A stretch of 64,000 nucleotides of DNA from Pinus tabuliformis (Eukaryota > Streptophyta > Pinopsida > Pinales > Pinaceae). The notes beneath the pieces are model-generated. The model ran no database searches. It had not been told where the DNA came from and saw only the letters and a list, made by a program, of their open reading frames with translations. The stretch is taken from contig CM062805.1 in the NCBI GenBank assembly GCA_031772625.1, positions 803,363,592 to 803,427,591 on the forward strand, given 5' to 3'. Of the stretch, positions 47,329-58,440 are shown piece after piece. The position numbers and the translations under genes are program-made. Positions within the stretch are counted from its first letter, which is position 1, and every line of letters begins with the position of its first letter.

Positions 47329-47538
47329 AATCCTAATGTCCTAGGGAAACAGGCCGAGAATCCTTTTGTCCAAGGGCAGTAGTTACAAAATCCCTACATC
47401 CAAGGGCAACAAGTGTACAATCCTTTTGTCCAAGGATAGCAAGTCCAAAATCCTCTTGTTCATGGGAAACAGGTTCAAAATCTATATGTTCAAGGACAAT
47501 AGGTGCAATATCCATATGTCCAAGGTCAACAGGATCAA
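47329..47538 (+). repeat. Seven 30 bp tandem repeats in C gag
   Basis: Seven units of the form AATCCTTTTGTCCAAGGGCA plus ten bases, exact 30 bp spacing, encoding a decapeptide like Asn-Pro-Phe-Val-Gln-Gly-Gln-Gln-Val-Gln. Several Gln codons have become TAG. Confidence 0.9.
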
Positions 47539-49033
47539 TAGCCTCTTAACCCATATGTTTCTTATCAGCAACCTATGACCAGACAGTTCCAAGTTGTTGA
47601 AGGTCAAAATCCTCCCTACAGCCAAGGTAACCTATAGTGGGGGTAGAATTAAATGCCATATGGTGAAAACCCTCCACTATGGGGCAAAAATCCTTACCAA
47701 CAAGGATGGGCTCCTCTGATTGGACCCGCTTATCAACCTCCAATGCCTTTTAATACTCAATTGTCATTCTTGGCCACACTAGAGCTTCCATATGTGTCTC
47801 AACTCACGAATGATCCAATTCTTCATTCAACATACTGGCCTTTGATTCTATCCAAGTTCCCGAGTGATTGCCCTAAGTTTGATAAGAAGGAAAAAGAAGA
47901 TCCTCAAGCCCATGCAATGACATATCACCTTTGGTGCTCTTCAAATTCCTATGTTGATGATTCTATTTGTCTCCGTCTTTTCCAACGAACCCTCACAGGT
48001 GCTACAGCCAAGTGGTACATCGCGCTTCCTCGAAGTACTTACCATGACTTCAACTCTTTAGCCATGGCCTTTCTCACGCATTCCCAGTTGTTGGTTCATT
48101 ATGAAACTGGCACGTATTTGCTCACGTCGCTTAAGTAAGATATTGCGACACACATCTCTGATCACATCCATGAATGGAGATGTAGACATTGCCTGATCAA
48201 ATTTGAGATTGATGATCAGTTTCTCAGCGAAAGGTTTACCAAGACATTCATCGCTCCAATTACTCTCGATATAGCTAAGGGCAGATGCATTACCGAAGAA
48301 CAAGCCATCGCTAGTGCCCAGTACTTAGATCTCATTTATTCTCGGTCGGGCACTTTGTATGAGTTATTAACCGATGCTTTACGACCATCATCCAATCCCA
48401 CGGCATCAAAGTCACAAGATACTTCATGTTGATGGAGTAATTGGTTTAGTGTCCCAAACCCCTACCAACTCTTCTTCCAAACATAAGTTGGTCTCGAACA
48501 CTACTTCCAATAGTCCCTCCCAGAATCCACCTAGCCCTGGTAAAACCTCAAAGGTCCACGTTGTTCATTCTACCACAACAAAAAAATCCTCGAAAGCTAA
48601 GAAGAAAGGCAAAGGCAAGGGTAAAGCTAATGCCCCAAAACAGGGTCCTCCTAAGTCATCTGTCGGTGACTCTTCATAAAGGAATCCTAAGTATCCGTGC
48701 CTCATTTTCGAGGAGGATCACTATACCAAGGATTGTCCCCGATGGTACAAAGTTAGTCGTTTTCTCAAAGGGAACCCAACTATCCTGAAAGAGCCATTTC
48801 TGTCTCAGTGGACTCAAATGGTAGATCAACCTCAATCGTCCGCTTCCTCAGGATCTCAAGTGTTCATGATGAATACACCAATTAATGTGGCTACTAGATC
48901 AAAATACTATCAAACTCCTACTCCGACATCTAGGAAAGAGAAAGAGGCCACCCCTTCTTCTTCTACTCCGAGTTCTAGCCCTCTTGATATTGAGCATCCT
49001 AAACCTGATTCCGAAATTCGACCACCTTCTTGA

Positions 49034-50100
49034 GGTGTGCTAAGGAAATCTTCGTATAATCCCAACACTCGAGCCACTCAGCACTATAATATTGTTGAGG
49101 ATTTGGCTTAGGTGCCATCATCTATGTCGGCTCTCGAGGTACTCCAAAGTTGTCTATCTTAGTGTAAATCCTTGCTGTCAGCTATTGGGGGTATTGATCC
49201 TATCAATTCTAATTTGATATGTTTTGATCTAGAGAACCACATTCCATGCCTACCTCATTAGATTTCATTTCTCATTCAGGTAATCATCAATGAGAAAACC
49301 ATTCATAGGACTGTCATTGATGAAGGTTCTTCTATGTGCATCATGTTGGTCGATTGTTGGAAGGCAATTTGTTCCCCTACTTTGAGCCAATCCCCTAACA
49401 CTTTGGAAGCTTTCGACGGGTGCGATTCACGACCCTTCAGTGTCTTACCCAACCTTGCCATTACTTTGGAGGGCAAGACAATACACATCAAGGTAGAGAT
49501 TGTTGACGTTAATCACATTTATAATCTTCTACTCGAACAGAGCTGGACCCATGTCATGCATGTTGTAGCCTCCCTATTCCGTGTGATTCTTTTTCCCCAT
49601 CAAGGGAAGATCATCACAGTTGACCAACTGTCGTTCTTTCCCTCTTCCTCCTTGGATGGCAATGTTCCTATGTCAAGTACACATGTGCTCCTTATGAGAG
49701 TGTGGGGGTAGGTCCTTTTAAAGATTCTACCTTGATGGGAATTTTTTCGCTCCCACATCCTCATGTTGCCTCTGTCAACATGATCTCGGTCAAATTTGAT
49801 CCTTGGGTCATACCTTCTAGGGCAGGGTTATGCCACTTAGTCCTACCGAAATCAATTACGTGGAAATTGTTTCGGCTGAAGTTCCGTATCCTCTAATTTT
49901 CTTGTTTCATGGACTTTTCTTGATACATATTTTGAATCCTTGTGTCTTGGTGCTTCGAAATCTCCTAATCCCTTAGCCAATATTTTTCTTGTTGATGAGA
50001 GTATCGTAGAAGTAATGTCTTTGGAGGAACCAACTTAGAACAATACTCATCATCGCTCCTCATTCTTGCCTAGCCCGGCGATCATGTCTACATGACTTGA
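49034..50100 (+). pseudogene. Element C retropepsin
   Basis: FLIQVIINEKTIHRTVIDEGSSMCIM (in two blocks from about 49270) has the protease layout with Asp-Glu-Gly-Ser at the active site. CWKAICSPTLSQSPNTLEAFDG, VDVNHIYNLLLEQSWTHVM (49500-49555) and FPHQGKIITVDQLSFFPSS follow, all typical of a Tat-lineage protease. A later SVNMISVKFDPWVIP block continues in another frame. Stops and shifts are present. The active-site Asp is kept although the next residue is Glu. Confidence 0.8.
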
Positions 50101-50544
50101 GTAGTTCTCTTCTCCGTTGCCTATTAACATGTTAGTTTCACTTGCCATTATCCATATCTTTCAACTGAGGGCACCTTTATCCCTTCATGGATTCAGGATT
50201 TTTCTCCCTCCCCGAGTTTTTACTACTTTCCCATTATTTCAATGGGGTTGTCATCTACCTTGTAACCCACCCTCACCCAAGGGGCATGCGGGCAATGCCT
50301 TATATGAGTTATACTCTATTATTTGGTTGATTCGATGCTTACTCGTCATGACAACAGTAAAACTCCGGTGTTCATATATGTTGATGGATTACTCGAGTCC
50401 GAGCATGGACTTTCTCAAAAAGTATTATGCTTAGGTCATCTTGCATGGTTATTTGTGTACATTAGTGTGTCATTCATTTTTGTGCAATGTGGTTTGGTGT
50501 GTTAATTTTCAAATAGCTTTCCTGCTTACTATGTTTTCCATGCT
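50101..50544 (+). other. Element C linker between protease and RNase H
   Basis: Short open pieces only, for example FIYVDGLLESEHGLSQKVL at about 50371-50430. No known domain is visible. Confidence 0.45.
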
Positions 50545-50960
50545 TTGCAGATGTTTGTGACTCCTCACGTCAGTTTCACTGATGATGCTTTCCGTAGTAC
50601 CCGAAATCTATCCTCCACGACGTGGGCCATTTATGACCCTCATGGTGAGTTGATTGATCTTCAAGACATTTTTTTAGGTCACACAACTAATAATATTTCT
50701 GAATACAGTGCAGTCACCGAACTGTTGTCAAAATCCATTTCTCTTGACATTCAGGAGTTGGTTGTCAACCTGGATTCATAGCTTATGGTCCTTCAACTCA
50801 ATGGGAAATATTCTGTCAGAAATCCTCAGATATTGAGAATGTCTCTACATATTCGTCTACTGGAAAGGCATTTTGATTACATTACATATCATCATATTCC
50901 TAGACGCATGAATACATTGACAGATGCATTAGTTAATTAGGTGTTGGATAGACATTTATG
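50545..50960 (+). pseudogene. Element C RNase H (archaeal-type)
   Basis: STTWAIYDPHGELIDLQ begins the fold. LGHTTNNISEYSAVTELL (about 50676-50730) carries the Glu position, ELVVNLDSXLMVLQLNGKY the Asp position (TAG after Asp-Ser), and HIPRRMNTLTDALVN the final Asp (about 50890-50937). It is the same type of domain as in element B at 31754, and again directly follows protease. Nothing of RT follows. Confidence 0.8.
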
Positions 50961-51018
50961 AAACATGTGAAAAGCCAAAAAAAATCATTTGTACATAGTA
51001 AGGAAGAAAATACATCAT

Positions 51019-51026
51019 ACATATAC

Positions 51027-51068
<42 letters not shown>
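51019..51068. repeat. Microsatellite (ACAT)n/(AT)n
   Basis: A short ATAC run followed by about twenty AT units, between the RNase H and the antisense ORF of element C. Confidence 0.97.
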
Positions 51069-51070
<2 letters not shown>

Positions 51071-51195
51071 TGATAATGTTTGATACATCAAAACCCCAAA
51101 AAATAATATGTGTGTTCAAATAACATCGGTGGCTCACAGGCCTCATATATCTGTGGCACGCAGGCCTCAAAAATGTAAAATGCTGGACCTAGGAA

Positions 51196-52407
51196 CTAAT
51201 CAACATGGTGATCATGGTAGCATGAAACTGCTCGTGCAACACGAGTCAACAATCGGTGGATCTGGTCCGATACTCCCACCGTATGCCTCTGGTACTGGCA
51301 CGGGATGTCTCCCACCCAGGCATACTCTAGGATACCACGAGTCAACCCCTCAAGGTTCCTCGCGATCTCCTCCTCGTTGTCACTCCCCTCCTAATAAGGA
51401 GCGACATCAAATTGGTGAGCGACGTGCCTGGCTATCAGGGACATCCTAGCAGGATGCTCTTGTCCAACATCTGCATTGATAAAACAATATGTTATAAACA
51501 CATATATATCAAAAACAATTAAAAAATCACAAAATTAAAATTTTATTTCTTACCTTCGTCATCAAAATCCTTCCCATCTGGCACCGGCATGTCCACATCT
51601 ACACGGAAATCAGTACCGTTGTATGGGCAGTCCTCCACTATGATCAACTGTCATCGTAACCATGAAAAGAAGGCGGGCCTGTAGGACATATGCTGGCCCC
51701 CAGTGATACTAGGCATTAGAGGACTCCAACAGGTCATTTGTGGGTCTTGTGGCATCGATGGATCTACCTCAGTCAGTTGGTACTAGAACAACGGTACCCA
51801 TTCCAATAAAAAGGTCACTAGTACAGATCCAAAGCAAAATTGCTTCAGATTCCCGGCCTTAGCTTTTGTCAGCTGGTGTTTTATGTTGGTCTTCATGGCT
51901 TCCGTGTAATTGAAGATCATCGGTGTTGTACAATTGACAACATATAGAAATTTCAACTTGTTAGTCTTGTGCACTGCTTGGGACCCCGCCACTCTGTTGA
52001 TAGTCAACAGTAGCACTCTCAGTGTCAGATCTCACACAGTGGCAATCTCAAGCTTGTCATTCTTGAATCTGAGGGCTTTAGGGAAATGTTTGGCAAGTAG
52101 CATGGATATTCTTGCCCCAATCGATCGTGACCCATATAGGTTAACTGGTTCTCCTCTCCGAGATAGTCCTGTGATGAAATATATGTCTAAAGTTTCTAAC
52201 TCCAACTCCTGGTCACTAATGATCAATATTTCCCCATTTTTGTCCCAGATAATAATCAAGTATCGAAGTAGCTCATTTTGATCCCACATCCCTAGTGTGA
52301 GAAAAAAAATTGAGGATCCCATAGTTCCTTAAACCGTTCAGGCAATTTGGATCATTCATTACCTGATTGTCCACATCTTCGTGCTCATGTTCTTTCCAGT
52401 CTACCAT
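51196..52407 (-). pseudogene. Element C antisense extra ORF with a predicted intron
   Basis: On the minus strand, ATG 52407 starts MVDWKEHEHEDVDNQ. After a slip in an eight-base T run near 52305, the frame LTLGMWDQNELLRYLIIIWD, ISDQELELETLDIYFITGLS and RRGEPVNLYGSR follows. It continues past TGA, TAG and TGA codons to DGKDFDDE at 51554. There a consensus donor AAG/GTAAGA is followed by an acceptor ATGCAG at 51471. Splicing out these 83 bases keeps the frame and opens about 90 more codons (GQEHPARMSLIARHVAHQF, YAWVGDIPCQYQ) with one TAG, ending at 51196. Antisense extra ORFs near the 3' end are known in Tat elements such as maize Grande. The function is unknown. Confidence 0.7.
51471..51553 (-). 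other. Predicted intron of the antisense ORF
   Basis: Minus strand GTAAGAAATAAAA to TATCAATGCAG, 83 nt, A/T-rich. The reading frame is maintained across it. Confidence 0.6.
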
Positions 52408-54650
52408 TTTCGACAATTCTTTCCTGCAAAAACCATGTATTCAAGTCAATAATCATTTTTGGCAAGTAAAATTTGGATTCAAACGATGTTTTTGAGAGGA
52501 AAATTATTTTTTCCTTGTTCACGGCGCTGGGGCCCCTGTTTTAAAAATAGTTGCACCAACAACGCAGTTAGGCGTTTTAATTACCTTCGACTGGCGTAAT
52601 TGTGTGCCCAGAACTCGCGCCGACGAGGGGATTTTTTTTTTTTTTCCAAAACCTCCCTTAGAAATCCAAAAAATGGATGAAAATACAAATAAACAGTATG
52701 GAAATGGAGCTTAGGGCCTTTGATCTTATCTACAGCTAGTGGTTTAGCGAATGACTTCTCGGATCTCCCGCAATCTGCTTCAGAAAAATTAGGGCAAAAG
52801 TGGGTGAAAATATTTTCACAGCAAGTAAAAATGGTAAATGGTAAAAAATATTTACTTTTCCCTCCTTTTATTCAGTTTTCATGAAATATTAGGGTTTTTA
52901 AAGTATTTTGACCTATTTTTCCTCAAGAATTGGATAATTCACTTTACCCTTTTGCACAGCAATAGGCGATGGATATTCGACGATGATGTCAAGTCACGTT
53001 TCAACTCTTTTCTCGACTCATAAAACTCAAATGAAAAGATTTTCGATATTTTTCCCTTTTGATTCATAAAAGAGAATAAAATGGGGGGTCTTCTCTCAAG
53101 CTCTTTTTCGACCCTTTAAACATGAAAAGATAGTTCAGCCCTTGTCATTTTGAACTCGTTAACAGATGTGAAATGTTGTGCACCCAATATACGTTTACTC
53201 CTTTTTCAGGCTAGGATGCACTATTTACAAAAAAGGTACTCCTTGACTGAAATGGTCAAGCGGTTCTCTCAAGTATCGTTTTCTACCTTTCTGGGCTCGA
53301 GAGACACAAACATACGAAAAGGGACCATGTGGAGTTTTCTTTTCCGCGTCTTTTCAAACTCTCTAAACATGAAAAAGATACCAAGTTACACCTTTTTCGA
53401 ACTCGTTAAAATATTAAACGACATCGGATTCGTCACCATGACGAACATGAGCTTCTACTTCCTAGGGCTCATTAAATTTACTAGGTCGCATTCGTCTGAA
53501 GGATGAAATTATAGTGAAAGCGTATTATATCCCCTTCAAGCTTGCAATTAAAAAATAATTGGGGTACCTACCAGGAATGGTGGGGGAAAGTTTAGAAATC
53601 TAATCAGTTGTGTCGGCAGCTCACTCTTGAACATGACACTTTATGCTTCGTGTTGGGATGGGATATCTTCCTTTTTATCGTTGAACTTCCTGGGTTGGGC
53701 TGTTCATTTTTTCTTTTAATTTGATCTTTGCCATGTCATCATGGTTACCAATCCTATGGATCCAAAAGCTGCCAAAATTCTATTCGTGTCATCGATATGT
53801 TCAAGAGTTGTCCTTCTACAATTACACTTACCCATGATTCTTTGTATCATCCAAAATTATTTTGCATCCCTTTGTCTTGTGTCGATGATGTGGGATACAT
53901 TATAACCCTCCTTCAACATGGTCACTTCCTGTCGAATTCAGCTCATTATCTAGGAAGTTGACTGAAAGACTCCCTTCCAGTACCTTAGAGCTTGCATGCC
54001 TTAATGGAAAGATATTCACACTTAACGACAAGTTCGCATCATTGGCTTTTTATCAAGTGATTTCAAGGGTGTTCGACTACATTTCCCTTATTTACATTCC
54101 ATGAATTGTGCTTATATTACCTTGAGGACCATTATCATTATTGGTGGTTTCTCTTGTGCTTGTTAATAGTTTACATCATCGGCTGGTAATCAAGTGATTT
54201 TGTAGCATGTTCGATGTCAATACATCTATTCACATGTTAGAACTTTTACTTTGATCGGGTCATGTTGGAGCACAAGACCCTGGGCTCAGATTACAAAAGT
54301 CCAGGTTAAAAGGCAATGTGACATGATTATGTTGATATACATGTCTCTCTTAGATGGATGGTCGTGACCATACCATGAGTTATCATATGTGATCCTTCTC
54401 ATTATTGGATGGTTGCGACCATAACTTGGTTTTGGTATGATCATCTTTATCGGATGGTTGCGCCCATGACTGGATCCATTTACATGATCATTCTATGGAT
54501 GGCTACATCCATACCATGATTCATGTGTCATTTGACAAAGTTTTCAGTTATGTATATGTATTTGTACTTGCTTGCAGGTTTTTCGGCAACAGACACTGGT
54601 TCCCCGCACTGATCCATAAAGCATTTCATCCCTCACTCTAGTTTGGCCTT
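52408..54650. other. Element C 3' non-coding region
   Basis: No RT, RNase H or integrase motif is present. A 118-codon open frame at 53150-53506 (RYSLTEMVKRFSQVSFSTFL) and one at 53728-53961 are open but not recognised. A loose motif like TTTTCGAACTCGTTAAACATG recurs at about 53010, 53105, 53145, 53345 and 53395. Confidence 0.5.
54358..54512. repeat. Four short hairpins in element C, near the polypurine tract
   Basis: ATGGTCGTGACCAT (54358), ATGGTTGCGACCAT (54409), ATGGTTGCGCCCAT (54454) and ATGGCTACATCCAT (54499): each has a 4-5 bp stem. Spacing is 51, 45 and 45 bp. Confidence 0.85.
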
Positions 54651-54654
54651 CCCA

Positions 54655-54667
54655 TTTAGGGGGCATA
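54655..54667 (+). promoter_or_regulatory. Element C polypurine tract
   Basis: TTTAGGGGGCATA directly precedes the 3' LTR start TGTTACACAAC. Confidence 0.85.
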
Positions 54668-55657
54668 TGTTACACAACATTTTTTCGTTGTCCCTGTACT
54701 CCCCATTCCATGATCCTGGAGGACCTCTACAGTAAATCCTACATGCTTTCCCTTCATGAAAAAACTCCCATTGTGTCCCTCTTCATGAGCAGAACAATTC
54801 CCTTTTGCATCATTTCCCAAAAACCTTCTATTTTTCCTAGTTTACAAGGCCGATGCTAATGATTGTTTTCCTCCTCATGCCGATATGTAGGGATTAACAC
54901 TCTCTCTAGCACCAACTAGAGTGACTGAGCTTTGTTTCATTCCTGTCGATCCTCTTTTGGAAAGTTTTTTAAATAAGGAGTCAAAGCTTCCAGCTCTAGA
55001 AGCTTCGTAACAAAATTCTGGTAAATGGTTGAGCCGGATGGAGTTGAGGATGTCAGTTTGGGCTCCTTTCCCCTATAAGGATGGAACTACTTCAAGAGAT
55101 AAGACCTTCTCCCATGAGAAGAGGAACCATCTCCCATCCATTCATGTTATATAAACCTCCATTTTTCCCAAGCACAAGCTAGTGCTAGTGTTAATGTTGG
55201 TGTGCTAGTGCTAATTAAGTTTGGAGTAAACAATAAGCTATTCATAGTTGTGGCTCTCTAGTTGTGTGTGAGGGAGAAGTGTGAACTTGGTTTAGTGTGA
55301 AGCCTAAAGGGAAGAGCAGTCAAACTATCATTGTTTAGGCCATCATGGAATGCTAACAGAAGTGTTTAGGAACCTAGTTTTTTCGGAGGAGAACAACAAC
55401 GTCAAGACAATGGTTGTAATCTCTTCTTTATTTAATATATATGCCAATATCGATTGATTTCCTACATAATGTGTCATCTCACATGTTTATGGATTAATGT
55501 TTCTTGACTTGTTAGGTAGGTTTAATTACAATTTGTCTATTATCACGGTTGTTGTTTGTTGTTGTTTACTTGTTTCAGGTGTTCGAAGAAGGAAACGGTT
55601 GATAGCTGGAGCGAGAAAGCAAGGCCATCACCAAATGGGATAAGCATACTAAGAGGT
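54668..55657 (+). repeat. Element C 3' LTR, truncated by element D
   Basis: Matches 2339-2552 plus 43073-43837. It shows the uninterrupted sequence (CATGCCGATATG) at the site where B entered the 5' LTR. It ends AAGAGGT where D begins; the last 121 bp of the LTR are displaced beyond the window. Confidence 0.92.
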
Positions 55658-56299
55658 TGTTGGCTTAGTGGGGCCTGACCCAAGTTCAGAAGTGATTTAG
55701 CCAAGCAAATCTTGGTACTACTGTCTCTTTCAGCAACAGTCCACAGAGCGCGGACTAAGGTCTCACACGAAGTAGTATGGAGGGTGTTGGAACCAAGTTT
55801 CTGCACCCTGGGGATGTTTGATATGAGGTCAGTGGTATGCAGTGCAACCTTCGTACTTACTGTGCTACGCACACTAGCGGGTACCCAACGCCCTGCGATA
55901 CTGTCTTCGCGCAGTTTTAGCCACAACGTGACCCGTGTTATTTACCCAAGTCTTCCTTAATTATGCACTGTTACATGATTACTTAGATTATGTTCATATA
56001 TAAGAAGTCATACAAGTACTTATCCAATTGCACGCAGTAAATAAACTGAGTAAAAGTAATGTGTAACCACAAAATATTGATTCAAGAATAGATGCACAAA
56101 GTAAACTTCTCTTTATTAGCTTTCAATCCCAATTACAAACTCGATCCACCCTGTGCACTCAGCTACAAACTCTACTAGGCCTCTACACACTCAGCTGCAG
56201 AGCCTCTTACTACTACTACGAGCTGTTGTGGGTTGAACCTGTGGAATTCGATCTTCTTAGCCCGCCATGGCTGAATTATTACCTTATAGCTGTACTAAC
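55658..56299 (-). repeat. Element D 3' LTR (left)
   Basis: About 642 bp. On the minus strand it starts TGTTAGTACAGC and ends GCCAACA. An AATAAA-type signal lies at about 56110-56116. The right-hand edge is inferred from the TG and the purine-rich GGGGCCGGACTAGGGCG just upstream (56320-56345) and could be off by about 30 bp. Confidence 0.75.
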
Positions 56300-56380
56300 A
56301 TGTGTTGTGTATGTTTATAGTCCCGCGCCCTAGTCCGGCCCCTCAGGTTGCGAATACTGTGCCACGATCGGTTAGTCAGA

Positions 56381-57690
56381 TAGTTAGCCCACCCATATAG
56401 AGCTTCAAGTGACTACCATTTACCTTGCTGGGGAAGGGTTCGCTGTTGAGTTTACCTAACTGGATAGTGCCTCCATCTGTAACCTCCTTAACCACATACG
56501 GTCCCAGCTAGTGCATTCTAATATTTCCTGGGAATTTGTCAAATTTACTCTCATACAGCAGTACTAAGTCGTTGACCTTAACGGTGCGCAACTTGATATG
56601 ACGATTGTGCGAGGCCTTTTCACACTGTTTTGGTACCTGCTATTGAAATCCCGCCATAAATCATTCTTCCTCGAGTTCTTCTAATTACGCAAGCCTCTCT
56701 TCCAAGGCTTCGCAGTCTGACATGCCTGTAAGTGCTGTTATTCGCAGACTAGGTACAATGTATTCCATCGGCATGATAGCTGACGCGCCATAGACTAGCC
56801 AGAAAGGTGTCTTACTGGTCAATTTTTTGCACGTGGTTTTGTACACCCATAATACGGAAGGTATGCGCAGATCCTAGTCGTTTCACTATGTTATGTACTT
56901 TGGTCTTCACAGTCTCCAGTATTTTTTTGAATGCCTCTATTGTCCCATTAGTTTGCGGGTGGTACGGTGTGATTTGCTGATGATACACCTAGAACTCCTC
57001 TGTGAGCGTGCTGATGGTTTCATTCAGGAAGTGCATTCCGCGGTCACTCATTAAGATTCTTGGGAAACCAAATCATGTCAACACATTGTCGAACAAAAAC
57101 TTCACAGCTGTAGTGGTTGTGCAGTCCTTAACTAGTTGTGCTTCCGCACATCGTGTTAAGTACTCCATCACGGTGATGATGTAGCGCACACTCATCTTTC
57201 CCGAAGGTTTGATTGGTCCCACAAAGTCGATTCCAATTTTTCAAACGAGTGTAGTGTCAGTTGCGGATTTAGTGGCATCTCATACCTTCGTGATGGTTTT
57301 CTAGTCCTTTGACAATTGTCGCAGGCCCAACAGTGTGCATTTGACTCTTGGTGTAGGATTGACCACCATAACCCAGTGTGAAGAATCTTCTGTGCAATCG
57401 CGTGTCCTGCATAGTTTCCTCCTCCAGCACACCCATGTGCTTCCACGAGAATCTAACCTCGTTCAAATTTAGGTACATATCTTCGTAATATCTCAATGTT
57501 TCCCATTTTGTAGAGGTGCCCCGCAATGACAGAAAAGTCTGCCACACGCACCACCAATTCCTTATTCTGTTGGACTGAGTATTCCTTTGGTGCAGTCCAT
57601 GTGGTTAAAAAATGGATTATATCTTTGAAATGGCCATCTACGATGCACACTGTGAAGAGCTGTGCATTCGATAGTCCCTCTTCCAAATTT
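56381..57690 (-). pseudogene. Element D integrase
   Basis: Read on the minus strand. The HHCC region: HGCAGGGNYAGHAIAQKIL and CWACDNCQRTRKPS (57300-57440). The core is fragmentary with many stops (57190-56650), with SKTPFWLVYGASAIMPMEYI recognisable near 56800. The C-terminal module is KVNDLVLLYESKF, LGPYVVKEVTDGGTIQL and HLKLYMGGLTI, ending at 56381. Upstream (57453-57686) is the RNase H to integrase linker. It is clearly dead. Confidence 0.85.
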
Positions 57691-58440
57691 GTTGTCTCCT
57701 CGCCTGTCTCAAGTCATGACAAGTGATCTGGTCCTGCATTTAGGCGTCCTGACTTTACCGTGATCTCAAAGTCATATTCTTGAAATAGTAAAATCCATCT
57801 GCATATGCACCCCCCAAACACAAGCTTGTTCACCAGGTATTTCAACATGGAATGATCACTATACATCTAGAAGTGCCCGCCAAGTAAATAGTGTCGGTAT
57901 TTTTGGAGCACGTACACCATTGCCAGCCCTTCATGCTCAGTAGTAGAGTAGTTCTTTTCGGCTTTAGATAGTCATCGACTCGTGAACACGATCGGGTGAT
58001 CCACAACTTTCGCACCTTCCTCCATGAGTACGGCTCCCAGCGTAATACATGATGCATCAACATGTACATTAAATTCCACGTCCCATTTTGGGAAGACCAG
58101 GATGGGAGTGGATGCCAATTTCTCCTTGAGGACATCCAAACTTTTCATGCAATCATCATTCCAACAATATGTAACATCCTTATTCAATAGTTTTTCCATC
58201 GGTGCTATTATTTGGGCATAGCTCTTGATAAACTTCCTATAGTAACCAGTGTACCCCAAAGTAGCGCGTAGTTGTTTGACACTTTGTGGTGCTTCCAGAT
58301 TCATAATAACAACAATCTTCACAAGGTCCACCATCAGGCCTTGTTTGCAGACTACATGGCCCAGCAGGTTTCCAAAGGGAATGAGGAAGGTTCAGCACAA
58401 TCTGGTGTTGGCGGAAAGTATCCAACATCAACTGTAAGCT
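57691..58440 (-). pseudogene. Element D RNase H
   Basis: QLRATLGYTGYYRKFIKSYA (58260-58200) joins RT to RNase H. VHVDASCITLGAVLMEEG (about 58070) carries the first catalytic Asp, followed by HPIVFTSR. A frame change follows, then an AMVYVLQKYRHY-like segment near 57900 and a HSMLKYLV-like segment near 57840. Confidence 0.8.

Larger units (their letters stand above)
45883..49033 (+). pseudogene. gag: Element C gag, decayed, with peptide repeats
   Basis: Frame fragments cover an acidic N-terminal part (46107-46466), a Gln/Pro/Ser-rich part with repeats (46660-47640), and the capsid core. The core includes KFPSDCPKFDKKEKEDPQAH, YVDDSICLRLFQRTLTGAT, AKWYIALPRSTYHDF and, after a TAA at 48136, IAPITLDIAKGR, then GTLYELL. 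A basic KKGKGKGKAN stretch (48580-48640) and a degenerate zinc knuckle CLIFEEDHYTKDC (48689-48727), with Phe at the second Cys, follow. Many Gln codons in the repeat region are TAG or TAA. The start is not certain. Confidence 0.8.
43073..55657 (+). mobile_element. Element C: Tat-like gypsy element lacking RT and integrase (main part)
   Basis: It begins at 2339, and this is the part right of element B. It holds the rest of the 5' LTR, primer site, gag, protease, one RNase H, an antisense extra ORF, a polypurine tract and a 3' LTR. There are no RT or integrase motifs between the RNase H (ends about 50950) and the 3' LTR. It is a non-autonomous derivative or a deletion product. The 3' LTR is cut by element D at 55657 and its last 120 bp are not in the window. 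Confidence 0.85.

Noticed and set aside
51019-51068. AT-rich run as a CRISPR-like or satellite array
   Set aside because: It is a simple ACAT/AT microsatellite without spacers.
51108-51449. Plus-strand 113-codon open frame after the microsatellite
   Set aside because: It lies opposite the second exon of the antisense ORF, whose minus-strand translation is more protein-like and continues the upstream exon in frame.
55712-55960. Open frames on both strands in the D left LTR (127 codons on the minus strand)
   Set aside because: They lie within a matched LTR and the other LTR copy does not keep them open.
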